Shown: piece after piece, positions 11,394 through 23,958 of the stretch | Layout of the letters: every line of letters begins with the position of its first letter | How positions within the stretch are numbered: position 1 is the stretch's first letter | Assembly (NCBI GenBank): GCA_021018995.1 | Contig: CM037598.1 | Span: 65,056,671 to 65,120,670, forward strand | Source: Chloranthus sessilifolius | Taxonomy: Eukaryota > Streptophyta > Magnoliopsida > Chloranthales > Chloranthaceae | DNA: 64,000 bases | Direction of reading: 5' to 3' | Made by a program: the position numbers and the translations under genes | The notes under the pieces: model-generated | Told to the model about the DNA's origin: nothing | The model's input: the letters and a program-made list of their open reading frames with translations, nothing else | Databases searched by the model: none

Positions 11394-13367
11394 TGAAAAG
11401 TACCACTTTTCACCCCTTAACAGGAACCTTGATAAACCTATGAGTGGACTAATAAATGCTTGCTGAGTATGTCTTGTAGATAGTAGTAAAAGGCAATCAT
11501 AGTGTAGAAATCCATCTCTCAGTGCAGTTCATACCCAACAATGGCCCACTTAGAGCATGCAGCAACAGCAAAGCAACTTTAAAGGAGTGAAAACAGTCTG
11601 AAAACAACCCGTCGATAGGATCTAAAGGCTGAAAGAAGGAAGAAGTCGTGAGGATGGGAGAATTTGATAGGATTCAGAACCTATCGCGCAATCGAAAATG
11701 AAAAGGGAGCATCCTATCGAATGGTTGCCTGAGATCGAAGAGAACCTATCGAGAAGTCTGGAACCTGTCGATAGGAGCTAGAAGAGAACCTATCAAGAAG
11801 TCTGGAACCTATCGATAGGAGTTAGAAGAGAACCTACAGAGAAGTCTGAAACATGTCGATAGGAGCTAGAAGTAAACCTATCAAAATTTATTGCACAGAG
11901 ATCAACCTATCAAAAGGATTCCCCAACCTGTCGAACACACCAAATGAAGGTTGTGGATGCTGGAGCTCTATTCTCAGGAGCAACCCATGGGAACCTATTT
12001 AAAGGATCTTGAATCCTAGCGAAAGGAATAAAAGGGATGTTTGGAACCTGTCGAAAACCTCAAGAACCTATCAAAATTGACTGAAGGACATCTCAGTAAA
12101 GCTGTTGTGCACACGCTGTAAGTTGGTGACCTACTATACGTAATTCGAGGCACTTTGGTGACCGACACAAAGTTTCTAGAAGTGTCCTAAGAAACCCTAA
12201 CCGACCCATGTGCTCTCCCCCAACTCTAACTAACTGAGAGAGTCTTCTAGAAGCGGAATAAAAGAGGGAATAACAGAATTATTCCAGTTGAGCTATGATT
12301 GGTGGGAAATTTTGATCTGAGGCTAAAAGGGAGAGCTATATAAGGAGGGAAGCTGTCAGAAAAAGGGAGGATCAATTCTCGAGATCAGAGCTTGCATCAA
12401 AATTCTCTATTCTTCCTTTTTGCCCAACTATGGTTGGCTAATTTCTTTGGAGCAGCAAGGAGTGAGGTTGGATCTGTAATTGGGGAGAGTTGAGAGTGTT
12501 ATTGAGGGTCAGATGATGCACAGACTACAAATCTAAGAACATTTCATTATATAGTAATTTTGTTTTAATGCAATGCTGGTTTTATTATTTTAATTAGATC
12601 CATAGTTCATCTGGTTTCATTTGGTACTCGATCGGATTTGTGTAGATGGGAATAACTCACCCACTTAACTGGTAGATCCCTTGGATACCATTTGATCTCC
12701 CTAGATCTGATGTTCCTACAATTGCTTGTGTCTGTGGCCTGGCAGTTGCAGCATTTGTAGTGATTATAATGTTCTGATGGAAACCTGAGAATGGGGTGAA
12801 TCTATTGGATTATATGTGACCATTGAAGTGGACAGATCATAGCCTTAAGATCAATCCAAATCTCGGGCTTAGATCAGATCCTTTTACCCTGCAGCTGTGC
12901 TGATAGCCAGATGAGGGATTGATGCACTCTGAATCCTTTGTGACACTATCAGCTCAATCCAATTGCAGCAAGACCAAACTCTAAGCTATTTCTCTCTATT
13001 TTCTATCTTTAATTTCACCAAATATTCCCCTCACTTGTAATATCTGAACTCTGGATTTAATCTTAATTCATTTCTGTATTTAATTGTGTTTATGTAGTTT
13101 AGTTTAAAGTGACAACCCCTTAAAACCTCTCCTCTCTCTTTTGCTATTTTAGTATTAGGTAGGGTGTCAGATCTGCCTTAGATTTGGAGATTTACTTAAT
13201 TTTCAGCTCACATTTCCCTGTGGACATACCCTTACTTTAAAACTTGCCATAATAGGCCCTAAATACTTGCAGGCCGGTGTGTCTGCTTGCCCTGGTGTGT
13301 GCAACCAATAGATCCTTTAATTGTGTGATTTTAAACCCCTTTTTAAACACAAGGTAAGTGGCCAACA
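11394..13367 (+). mobile_element. 5' LTR of the Athila element
   Basis: Starts TGTTAATCTCTGAAAAG and ends GGCCAACA before the primer site. 11600-12080 holds a TCGATAGG motif array. A TATAAGG-type box (12338) in CTATATAAGGAGGGAAGCTG may be the LTR promoter, with the transcript start a few tens of bases downstream. Confidence 0.82.
12333..12347 (+). promoter_or_regulatory. Candidate LTR TATA box
   Basis: GCTATATAAGGAGGG lies inside the 5' LTR after the motif array and before the conserved R/U5-like part. Its spacing and the TATATAAG core fit a plant RNA polymerase II promoter; not tested. Confidence 0.5.
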
Positions 13368-13373
13368 AATTTT

Positions 13374-13391
13374 TGGCGCTGCTGTCGGGGA
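13374..13391 (+). other. Primer-binding site complementary to tRNA-Asp
   Basis: TGGCGCTGCTGTCGGGGA begins six bases after the 5' LTR. It is close to the tRNA-Asp 3' end complement that Athila elements use to start reverse transcription. Confidence 0.8.
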
Positions 13392-13701
13392 TCTGTGTGA
13401 TTAAAATTTATAGATCTAAGTTTTTTTTAGTATAGATTGTAGATCTGTAATAGACTATTTAGTTTTTCACTAACTGCTTTTAAAATTTTTTACTATTTTG
13501 GAATAGTTTTTATTGTTTTTAACAGATTGAAAGCTGTGTCTAAGGAGGCCCATTGTGCTAGAGGTTGTGCTAAAGTTTGCATCCCTCTACTCTTATTTTT
13601 TTGATCTGTGGATTTGTAGATGTATTAGTTAATTGTGTTGTTCCTGATTGTTGTGTTAAATCTGCTCTGCATCTTGTGTGCATTAAGATTGTGAGTGGTG
13701 T

Positions 13702-14940
13702 ATGTTTGGAAGGAGAACTCTCAATCCTCAGATTGTTCCATTAAATTCAGAGGTTGAAAGAATTCCTAGGTCTAAACAAATCTCATCCACATCTGTTGCA
13801 TCTAAATCTGCTGAAATGGGTGAGCAACCTAGAACCTTGAAGGAATTCAATGCACCAAGGGTTTACAATGCTCCCTTCTGCATTCAATTCCTTGTTGTTC
13901 AAGGGAACTATGAGGTCAAGTCTTCCATAATCCAAATGCTACCCTCATTCCATGGCCTGACCAAAGAAGACCCATATAAGCACATTGATGAATTTCTAGG
14001 ACTGTGCACTACATTCAATATAACAGGTTTGGGGGAGGAAGCAACCAGGATGAGACTCTTTCCTTTTTCATTAAAGGATAAAGTCAGGACTTGGTTGTCA
14101 ATGCTCCCACCTAATAGTATTTAGTCCTGGAGTGATCTTCAATGTCAGTTTTTCGCCAAGTTTTTCCCCATGTCCAGGACAAGCTAGTTGAGGAAGGACA
14201 TTATCTCATTTGCTCAAGACCCAACTGAGGATTTTCACCAAGCATGAGAGAGATTCAAAGAACTCCTGAAGAAATGTCCCCATCATCAAATCCCTGAATG
14301 ACAGCTTGTTCAAAGTTACTATCAGGGAATTGATTCTAAAAGCAGAGATATGGTAGATGCCTGGTACTTACCTCCACAAAACTGATGAGGCTTGGGAGTT
14401 GTTCGACATCATCAGTGAGAACTCCATCCAGAAAGAGACATTGTCCAGGGACTTGAAAATTCCTAGAATGGTGAAAGAAAATACCACAAGAGGAAAGATG
14501 TATGAGGTGAGTCGGCACAATGATTTGGAAAGGAAAGTGGACAGTTTGACCCAGAAGTTTGATAAGCTCATGGGAGCAATGCAGTCACCCATGGCTGCTA
14601 AAGTGCAGGAGGCATGTGTTATATGCCAGTCCCCCACTCACTCCCTTGAGGAATGCCCCTCAGCTGTTCAATTTCCAAATTTAGTGATGGAGCATGTGGC
14701 TACCACTCAGTCTTTTAGGCAACACCCTACTTCTGGTTACCAATGGAGAAACCACCCCAACTTGAGGTGGAGACAAGATACTTTTCCAAACCACCACCAC
14801 CAGCCACAACAGCCCATGCCTTACAAAAATGCTTAGCCCTACCACCAAAATTACTTTGCAAGGCCCCACTATCAACAACCCATGACTCAGCCTGTGGCTC
14901 AGCCTGTGCAACAAACTGCACCCCCTCCAATTGCTAGATC
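13702..14940 (+). mobile_element. Athila gag region
   Basis: Translated segments show the gag core (FHGLTKEDPYKHIDEFLGLC, then LFPFSLKDKVRTWLSMLPP) and a zinc knuckle CVICQSPTHSLEEC near 14617-14658, followed by a Gln/Pro-rich tail. This encodes the capsid and nucleocapsid part of the element. Broken; several breaks. Confidence 0.82.
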
Positions 14941-15639
14941 ACTTTCTTTTGAGGAATAAGTTCTAGCCTCATTGCAGAACTTAGGACCCTTGTCTCAAAT
15001 TGTGCACTCTCATAGCCAAAGCATTAAAAAGATAGAAGACCATCTTGGTCAGCTATCTAATGATTTGACCAAGAGAGAGGAAGGGAGGCTGCCTAGCCAA
15101 CTCATGGACAACCCAAAGAGACAATATGTGGTAGGTGAGGTTTCTTCTTCCCATGAGAAAGCCAAATCTGTCACCACATTAAGAAGTGGAAGGTTGGTGG
15201 ACAATCAAGTAGGCTGTGGGCCTTTGAAAATTTCAGAAAAAGAAAAAGAGAAGGTACAACAGGAGTAATCCATGCTGAATAAGAAGGATAATGGTGATCC
15301 TCAAGAAAAAAATAAAATCAAAAAAAGAGATAATGAGTTGGCTAGGGCTGCAAATGGGGGAGCAGTCCCACATTTGCCATTTCCTAAAGCAATGCAAGCA
15401 CCTTCCCCTTTTAATAATGGGCATACCAAAATAGAGGAAATGATAGAAACTTTTAAGCAAGTGAAGATCAACCTACCTTTACTTGATGCAATCAAGCAGG
15501 TTCCAGCTTATGCCAAGTTTTTAAAAGACCTTTGCATCCACAAAAGACAATCAAGAATACATCTATCAAAGAAAGTCTTTTCAGCAGAAAAGGTGAAACA
15601 AATACTGACTATTGCAATCCCAAAAAAACTCCAAGACCC

Positions 15640-15967
15640 TTGAGTCCCCACTATCCCCTGCATCATTGGGGATCATACCTTTGAAAAAGCTTTGTTAGAT
15701 CTGGGAGCTGCTGTGAATTTACTTCCATATTTAGTATATGAGAAGCTGGGCTTAGGAGAGTTTAAGCCTACACATGTGGTCTTACAACTAGCTGACAGAT
15801 CTGAAAGGAAGCCTGTGGGGATCATTGAAGATGTCTTGGTTGGGGTTGATAAATTCTTTTATCCTACTAATTTCCTGGTGCTGGATATGGAGTTGAGCAA
15901 GTGTGCTACTTCTATCCCTGCGATCTTAGGCAGGCCCTTTTTGGCCACTGCAAATGCTTGTATATAA
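15640..15967 (+). mobile_element. Athila aspartic protease region
   Basis: The segment contains LDLGAAVNLLPYLVYEKLGLG and later ILGRPFLATANA, the two ends of an Athila-type retroviral-like aspartic protease. It sits between gag and reverse transcriptase as expected. Confidence 0.78.
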
Positions 15968-16297
15968 TGTAGATCAGGGGTCATGAAAGTATCTTTTGAC
16001 AATATGAAAGTCAAGCTGAACATGTACATTGCAGCCCATCAGCCCCACTTAGAAAATGAGGACTATTTTTCCATTAATGTGTTGGATGAGTTTGTGCAAG
16101 AAAATCTACCTCAGCTGCTACATGGTAATGATTTATTTAATATTTTTAAAGAAGTATGGAATGAAACAGTGGAAGAGAAATCTTCCACATCTGATTTTGA
16201 GCAAGTGGAAAGTGTAAATTCTGAAGCAAGGCCAGCAAAGCATCACCCATAGACTCCTGCTTTATTACCTCTTCCACCACCTTCTAAGGCACCCCTA

Positions 16298-18034
16298 TTG
16301 CCTTCACTCATCAGTCCCCCAGATGTGGAGTTAAAGCAACTCTCAAAATCTTTAAAATATGCCTTTTTAGGAGCCAATCACAAACTGCCAGTGATAATCT
16401 CTTCCTTTCTCACTCTTGAGCAGGAAGAAGAATTGCTTTGTGTGCTAAAAAGGCATAAGAGAGCAATAGGGTGGACTATTGCAGATTTGGGGGGGATCAA
16501 TCCAGCTGTGTGCATACACAAAATTCATCTTGAAGAGGGCTCTAAATCTTCTAGAGAGATGCAAAGAAAGCTCAATCCACACATACAGGAAATTGTTATG
16601 AAGGAAGTAGTCAAACTTCTTGATGCTGGGGTCATTTACCCTATCTCAGATTCTCAATGGGTGGCACCTACCCAAGTGGTGCCCAAGAAATCTGGGATCA
16701 CAGTAGTTCAAGTAGACTCAGGTGAGCTGATTTCAACCAGACAAACTACTGGTTGGAGGGTATGCATAGACTATCGCAAGCTCAATGAGAAAACTAGCAA
16801 AGATCACTTCCCATTGCCTTTTATAGATCAGATCTTAGATAAGTTGGCAGGTAAGGCTTTTTACTGTTTTCTTGATGGCTATTCAGGATACAACCAGATT
16901 CCTATTTACCCTCAAGATCAAGAAAAAATCACATTCACTTGTCCATTTGGAACCTTTACATACAGAAGGATGCCATTTGGAATATGTAATGCACCTGCCA
17001 CTTTTCAAAGATGCATATATGTTATCTTTTCTGATATGATTGACAAGTTTCTAGAGATTTTTATGGATGATTTCTCTATTTATGGGGATGATTTTAGCCA
17101 ATGCCTGCACCATCTTAGCCTTGTGCTGCAAGGGTGTGAGGAGACCAACCTAGTTTTGAGTTGGGAAAAGAGTCATTTCATGGTGACTCAAGGTATTGTC
17201 CTAGGACATGTTTCCCAAGGAGGAATAGAGGTTGATCAAGCTAAAATTGATTTCATAGCACATTTTCCCCCTCCTAAAACTGTCAAACAAGTCAGGTCAT
17301 TCTTGGGCCCTGCTGATTTCTATAGGAGGTTCATCAAAAACTTTAACAAAATTTCCAAGCCTCTTTGCCACTTATTGTGCCAAGAGGTTCCATTTATGTT
17401 CAATGATGAATGCCTAATTACTTTTGAACTTCTGAAGACCTGTTTGACTACTACTCCTATATTGCAAGCTCCTGATTTTTCTCTGCCATTTGAGCTAATG
17501 TGTGATGCATCAGACTTTGCCATTGGTGCAGTGCTGGGACAAAGGAAAGACAAGGCACCATGTGTGGTGGAATATGCTAGTAAATCAATGGTTGTTGCTC
17601 AATTAAATTACACCACAATTGAAAAAGAGCTGCTAGCCATTGTATTTGCTTTGAAAAAGTTCACATCATATGTGTTGGGATCCAAGATCACTATGTTTAC
17701 TGACCATTCAGCCATGAAATACCTCTTGTCTAAGAAGGAGGCTAAAGCTAGACTAATTAGATTGATTCTTCTTCTGCAGGAATTCAACTTGGAAATCAAA
17801 GACAAGAAGGGGGTTGAAAATGTGGTTGCAGACCACTTATCAGGGATTCCAGATGCTGAAATAGAGAGCTTGCCCATCAATGATTCTTTCTCAGATGAGC
17901 AGCTTTTTGCTATGGAGATAAGTATGCCCTGGTTTGCCAACATAGTAAACTATCTTTCTATGGGAAGGGTACCCCCGCATTGGAGTAAGGATGATAGGAA
18001 TTTATTCTTCTCACAAATTCGATATTACATGTAG
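16298..18034 (+). mobile_element. Athila reverse transcriptase and RNase H region
   Basis: A 578-codon open stretch. RT motifs: WRVCIDYRKLNEKTSKDHFP, FLDGYSGYNQIPI, MPFGICNAPATFQRC, IFMDDFSIYGDDF. The RNase H part has LMCDASDFAIGAVLGQRKD and the later TDHSAMKYLL. This is the longest open frame in the window and lies upstream of integrase, the Ty3/gypsy order. Confidence 0.92.
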
Positions 18035-18039
18035 GAAGA

Positions 18040-19143
18040 TCCTCACCTCTTTAAGTATTATGCAGATCAGGTGATAAGAAGATGTGTACCTGAAACTGAG
18101 TTTGAAAACATTCTAACCATGTGTCATGAACAGGCCCGTGGGGGGCATTTCAATGGCAACAAGACTACTGCAAAGGTGCTGTAAAGTGATTTCTATTAGC
18201 CCACTCTGTTCAAGGATGCCATACAGCATTGCAAAGCCTGTTCTAGATGCCTGCAAATGGAAAGTATTATAAAAAAGAAACTCTATGCCCTTGCAACCTG
18301 TGCTTGTTGTTGAACTGTTTGACATACGGGGAATTGATTTTATGGGACCTTTTCCCCCCTCCTATGGATATAATTTTATCCTTGTAGTTGTGGACTATGT
18401 GTCCAAATGGGTAGAGGCCATAGCTACAAGAACAAATGATCATAAGGTTGTCATTAAGTTCTTAAAGGACAACATCTTCTCTAGGTTTGGCACCCCCAAA
18501 GCTATTATTAGTGATGGAGGAAGCCACTTTTACAACAAACCTTTTAAAAAACTGTTGGAAAAATACTCTATGACCCACAGAGTTACTACTCCCTACCACC
18601 CACAAACCAGTGAGCAAGTAGAGATTTCCAACAGGGAAATCAAACACATCCTAGAGAAGACTGTGCGAGCTTATAGGAGAGGTTGGTCCATAAAACTGCC
18701 AGATGCCTTTGGGCTTATAGGACTGTCTATAAGACCCCCATAGGGATGTCCCCATTCAGGCTAGTATATGGCAAGGCATGCCACTTGCCTGTTGAGTTAG
18801 AACATAGAGCATATTGGGCCATTAAAGCATTAAATTCTGACTTAACTTCTGCTGGTGTGAACAGGAAACTGCAATTATCTGAGCTTGATGAGTTAAGTTG
18901 GAAGCATATTCAAATGCCCAGATCTACAAGGAAAAAATCAAAGCATTTCATGACAGGCATTTGCTGCGGAAAGAATTCAAAATAGGTGACAAGGTATGGT
19001 TGTTCAATTCAAGATTAAAATTCTTTCCAGGAAAATTGCAGTCCAGATGGGATGGGCCTTACATAGTTTTACATGTTTCCCCATCTGGGGCTGTAGAAAT
19101 CATGGACCCCAAAGATGATAGAGTCATGAAAGTCAATGGGTAG
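18040..19143 (+). mobile_element. Athila integrase region
   Basis: Zinc-binding end (18120-18260), then the catalytic core: [52 protein letters not shown]. The C-terminal part is [20 protein letters not shown] and SRWDGPYIV. Broken, several breaks. Confidence 0.85.
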
Positions 19144-19439
19144 AGGATAAAGATTTGTGTTGAAAAAATTTGTAAGCCTAAGGAGACCATTGATTTTCAG
19201 GATCCTCTAATTTATACATGATTTCAGTGTGTATCATATGTACTATATTTTGATTTTGTTTTAAGTGATTACTTTCTATTTTGATGTTTTGTTCATTTTC
19301 AATAAATTTGCCATGTAGCATTAGGTCATCATATCAATCTTGCCAAGTAGTCCAGCGACCATGGGAGTATGTCAATAATGAAAACAACATAAATGGAAGC
19401 ACAATAAAGGAGTTTACTGGGTACTGAGGCTGAACACAA

Positions 19440-19775
19440 CACAAAAATGCAATTTCTATGAGCATATGGGACCTTTCGATAGGTCATTTGAGGATTTTGA
19501 TAGGCACTGAAACTTGTCGATAGGAGAAAACAACTCTTTGATAGGTTCAAAAAGTCAAAAAGAAGTTTTTGATAGGTTCTGGATACTTATCAGGAACATA
19601 TCGAAAGGATGAATCATGTACCACATGAACCTATCGATAGGAAGGATTTGACCTATCGAAGCTTCTCATCTGCACGTTGTATTCTTTCTAGTGTTCGATA
19701 GGATGCCTTGACCTATCAAAATCACTCAGCCCATCCTATCGAAATCGATTTTCACTCTTTATATACCTGTCGTTA
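19440..19775 (+). repeat. TCGATAGG motif array between pol and the third ORF
   Basis: About fifteen copies of TCGATAGG or near variants (TTGATAGG, ATCGAAAGG, CTATCGAA), including ACCTATCGATAGGA-type palindromes, in a 335-bp stretch with no ORF. The same motif fills the U3 part of this element's LTRs. It is followed by a TATATACC box (19758) and pyrimidine-rich DNA before the third ORF. Confidence 0.65.
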
Positions 19776-20096
19776 GGTCATTTCTGCTCCATTCAACACT
19801 TTCTGCAAACGCTAGCTCTCTCTTCCTCATTTGTCGCTGCTCTCTTTCCGCCACATACTCTAAGGACTATTCACCACTCAGTGTGTCATTCCTCAAGTTC
19901 ATTCAGCCCGCACAAAGGAGCATTTTGCACCTGATTTTTGGGAAATTGGAGTTGTGCATCACGATTTCTGTAAAACCCTAGGAGTTTTGGGTAAGCTGTC
20001 TCTCTGCTTCACTCTATTGTTTTCCTAAGTTGTTTACTTTAGAATTTTAATTCAAATTAGTGAGTGATCTTTAAGAGATCAATTTCTGAGAGCATA

Positions 20097-23065
20097 ATGG
20101 TCGATTCTGAAGAAACCCTAGCTGACCTATTTCGGCAACCAGCTTCTTCCACCCCAAAGTCCTCCAAAAAATCAAAGCCTACCACCAACCCACCTACCAA
20201 GAGGAAGCTTCCTAAGGGGAAGCCCAAGAAGGCTCCTAAACCTAAAAAGGACAAGTCTGTCGCAATTTAGGATCCTGGTGCAGAAATAGCTATGTAGAGA
20301 TCTGCTCCAACTGGTGAAACACCTTTTCCCAACCCTGACATATTACTTGAGGTGGAGCCTCCTACTGCATCAACCACCCCTAATGAGTTTATGAATGGGC
20401 TGAGCCTTATCCCTGAGACAGATTTTGATCTTGCATACTTTACTGAGATTGAAGAGTGCCAGGGGACACTGATGTATTTAAAAAAGGAGGGATTATTACC
20501 CCTACTTACACCTTTGAAGGAGACTGTGTACCCCAGGCTGGTTAAATTGTGATACCATAATTTAACAAAGAAGGTGGTGCCTGGAATGGGATGTGCTGGA
20601 AATTTTGATTGATGATTGGAAAATCACTGTGGATTGCAAGGACATTGGGATGGCTTTGGGAGTTCCACATCAATTTGACTCCACTAGATCTGAGGGAGCA
20701 CCCAAATGGGTTACATTCAAAGAAATGGCTAAATAGCTCACCAATGGAATTGTGGGATCTGGTGAATCTTTGATGAGAAGAGAACTCCAACCTAACCTCA
20801 GATTCATCGATACTATTCTGAGAAAGAATGTGTATGTCACTAGGCACCTACAAGAGGGAAGGCCCCCAATTGTAGATGCTTTATACTACTATTCAAAAGG
20901 GCAATTTTTGAGTGCACCACATCTAATTTTTGAGATAATGGTAGACATTAATGATAAGGTGCTTAAAAGACAGGCATTTGCTAAAGGTGTTAGGTTGCCT
21001 TTCAGCAGGCTCATTACATAGTTGCTCAAGGCTAGGGAAATATGTGGTCAAGAGGAATGAGCCAATGGAGAAGTTGACCCCAAAAGTGTATGGAAAAAGG
21101 GCATGGTCCACCAACCTCACCCTGATTAAGAAGAGTAAGCCAACTGAGTTGGAGGAGGTTGAGGTGGTGCCCACTACCACTGCAGCAGATCTTACTGCTG
21201 AGATACCCTCATCCATCCTTTCACCTACCTTACCTACATCATCACCAACACCTCCACCCACTTTGCTTTTCCCCTTTATATCAGTCCCTCTTTCAACAGA
21301 CCCCCCTCCTCCTACCTCTGAGCCAGTTTTACCTCCACCCACCACTCAAATTCTCAAACCTGAAGTCCTCGAACCTCCAACACTACCAGAGCCTACCCCT
21401 ACCCTTTCTTCTCAACCCTTTGACCAACCCTTTTCTGATTTTCCCCCTCACCAGCCCCTCCTTCATACCCAGGGCTTAGACCAGTTTACCATTGCTGGGT
21501 TCACTGCCCTCATGACATCCATTGTGGACGATGTTGGGCATGAGTACACCCCACTCCCGGACTCCCCACACCCCAACCCCCCTCATTTCAACCATGCACC
21601 CCCTCCCCTTTCCACCTCTTCAAACACTTGTCCCCTCTAATCCCACCATTCCTAATACTTTCACCCAAATTCTCTCCCTATTATAATCCATCCAAACTCA
21701 ATTGACCACAAATACCAACAACCAAGCCCTCATGAGCCCCTGCCTTCAATCCATTCAGTCCACCCTTACCCCATCCTCTCCAACTCCCCAACCCACTCAC
21801 ACTTCCCCTCTTTCCCCTGTCCAATCACCTATCCATTTATCTCCTCTATCTTCACCCATAATTCCACCTCCCACAGCTGCTACCCAGTCTGAGGAGGTAG
21901 CCACTCCATTTTACCCCATACCTATCTCATCCCCATCTTTTACCCCTCCATCACCTCCAATAGTAGCCACTGAAGTTGCTGTGTCACCTACCACCCAACC
22001 ACCCACTCTCACTCCACATGTCTTCACAGGTGCCTCAATCTAAACTGATCCACTTGAGGAACTGGTTTTCTCCACCCCCTCCTCATCTTCCACTCCACCC
22101 CTTTCCTTGCCCATTGTACTTAAATCCCCCATCTACATTTCCCCTTACCTCACTCTACTGTACGTAATGAGGGACAATCCCTACATCCGCAGGGATGTCC
22201 TGACAGGTATGGCTGCCCTCCGAGCTTCCCTGAAAGTCTCCTATGAGGAGAGGATAGCTCTCATGGAATTGGAGCAAAGAATCTAGCGCCGGAATATCTC
22301 TCAGGGGTGGAAGGAAATCCTAACTCGTTATGAGTCCGCCAAACTACTTGCTAAGGCTCAGACTCGCATTGCCAAGTTTGAGAAGAAGAATGTTGAGCTT
22401 CTCCAAAAAAAATTAGCCAATGCTCAGAAGATACTTAAGGCCACTTAGGAACTCTCTGAGTCCAACCTGCTTTTTGTAGCGAAGAAAATTGATATTCTAG
22501 AGAGAAAAGTTGCTTCATTAACTTCTCAATCATTTCAACCAACCGCTCTTGCTACAGCTCCTCCTTCCAACCCTCCTGCCACTCAACCTACTCCTACCCC
22601 ACCTGTAGATGTTTTCCCCCCTCCAGCCCAAGATCTTCCTACAGCTAAACCTTCCCCAGCACAACCTAAGGGGACTTATACAAAGAAAAAAGTTACTGCA
22701 AAGAGATCTATTTCTTCTGCTTCTGCTCGTAGTAAAGGGAAGGAACTTGCTACCCAATCTGAAGAGGTAGCCCCCACCAAGCCCTCACCCCCACATGACA
22801 CCTCCTCCACTCTACTCTCCAAGGAGGAAAGAAGGAAAGCTACTGCTGCCCTTGGCCTAGATCTTACTGTCCTCTTCCCTTCTAATTTCGATTCTAATTC
22901 TCTTGCTGCTTCCGCCATGCATGATAAGAAGTCTGCTGCCCAATCTGAGGAGGCCCCCAAGCAGTCCACCCAGAAATCCCAACCTAAAGGAAAAGCTCCT
23001 TTATCCAAGGAAGATTTGAAAATTTTGGCAGACTTGTATGATTGGCCTGATGATACTTGTAAATA
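20097..23065 (+). mobile_element. Athila third ORF (post-integrase), broken
   Basis: Translated pieces show a basic Lys/Pro-rich start (MVDSEETLADLFRQPASS, then KRKLPKGKPKKAPKPKK), and a globular part at about 20350-21020 resembling the domain called 'putative plant transposon protein' in Athila-like elements. Then come a very Pro/Ser/Thr-rich linker (21160-22160), a coiled-coil-like segment (22250-22520) and a Lys/Ser-rich tail ending LADLYDWPDDTCK. Athila elements often carry such an ORF, sometimes called env-like. I see no convincing signal peptide or membrane helix. Confidence 0.65.
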
Positions 23066-23919
23066 AATATAGTTTATGTTTGTTTCTTTTCTCTTACTGC
23101 TTTGGACCATGTACATATTTTAGATGTTAATAGTAATTTCTTTTCTGTGCTATATCTTTCTTTGTGCTTATTGTGCATATGTTTCTTCATATACCCTGTT
23201 CATTGTTATCATGCTCTCTGAACAGTGAGGACACTATTTAATTTACGTTTGGGGGTATGGCAGGTATGCCAATGAAATGAGTTAATGCTAGTACAGCTAT
23301 GTTGAAAAAGTTTTTGAAAATAAAGTGACTTCCCACCTGATTTTTGGAAAAAGAGGAAATTGAAAACTTTTTTAAACTGAAATGAGCTATAGTTTTAGCA
23401 TTTTTCATGAAGCAAATGTCAAGAATTTTTAAAAAGTAACGTTTAGTGAACCTGAAAAGAGAGAAAACTGTGAGGATACACCCCAGAAATTTGATGGAAG
23501 GCCATACCCAGTGAGATTTGGGTCTGAAAAATTTTCTTTGAAGAGTGCCTTGACAATTTTTCTGCTCTAAGGACTGATTGGATCTAGTTTCGATCACTAG
23601 AAGTTAGGCAAATCCAAATTAAAACATCTTGACAGCATTCATGACATTGAAGAAATGAAGTAAGGTCATTCCTTGGACACTTTGAGCTTAAAATGTCTCA
23701 CCTTTGAACTGCCCTTGATACACACCATTTGAGCCTTAAAATTTCCAATTTTCTTTGATAAAAACCAGAAAATTTAAACCCAAAACCTCTGTGACCTGAT
23801 ACAGCCTGACCCTCACTCTGAGATTTCAGAAGGTAGAGTTGGTTTGATGGTTGGTTGAGAAAGAAGAAAGCACATTTGGTGGTGTTGTGGCATTCCAACC
23901 CATAAAAAGAAAAATGAAA

Positions 23920-23958
<39 letters not shown>

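Noticed and set aside
21159-21479. His/Leu/Pro-rich plus-strand ORF
   Set aside because: It is the shifted reading of the Pro-rich linker of the third Athila ORF.
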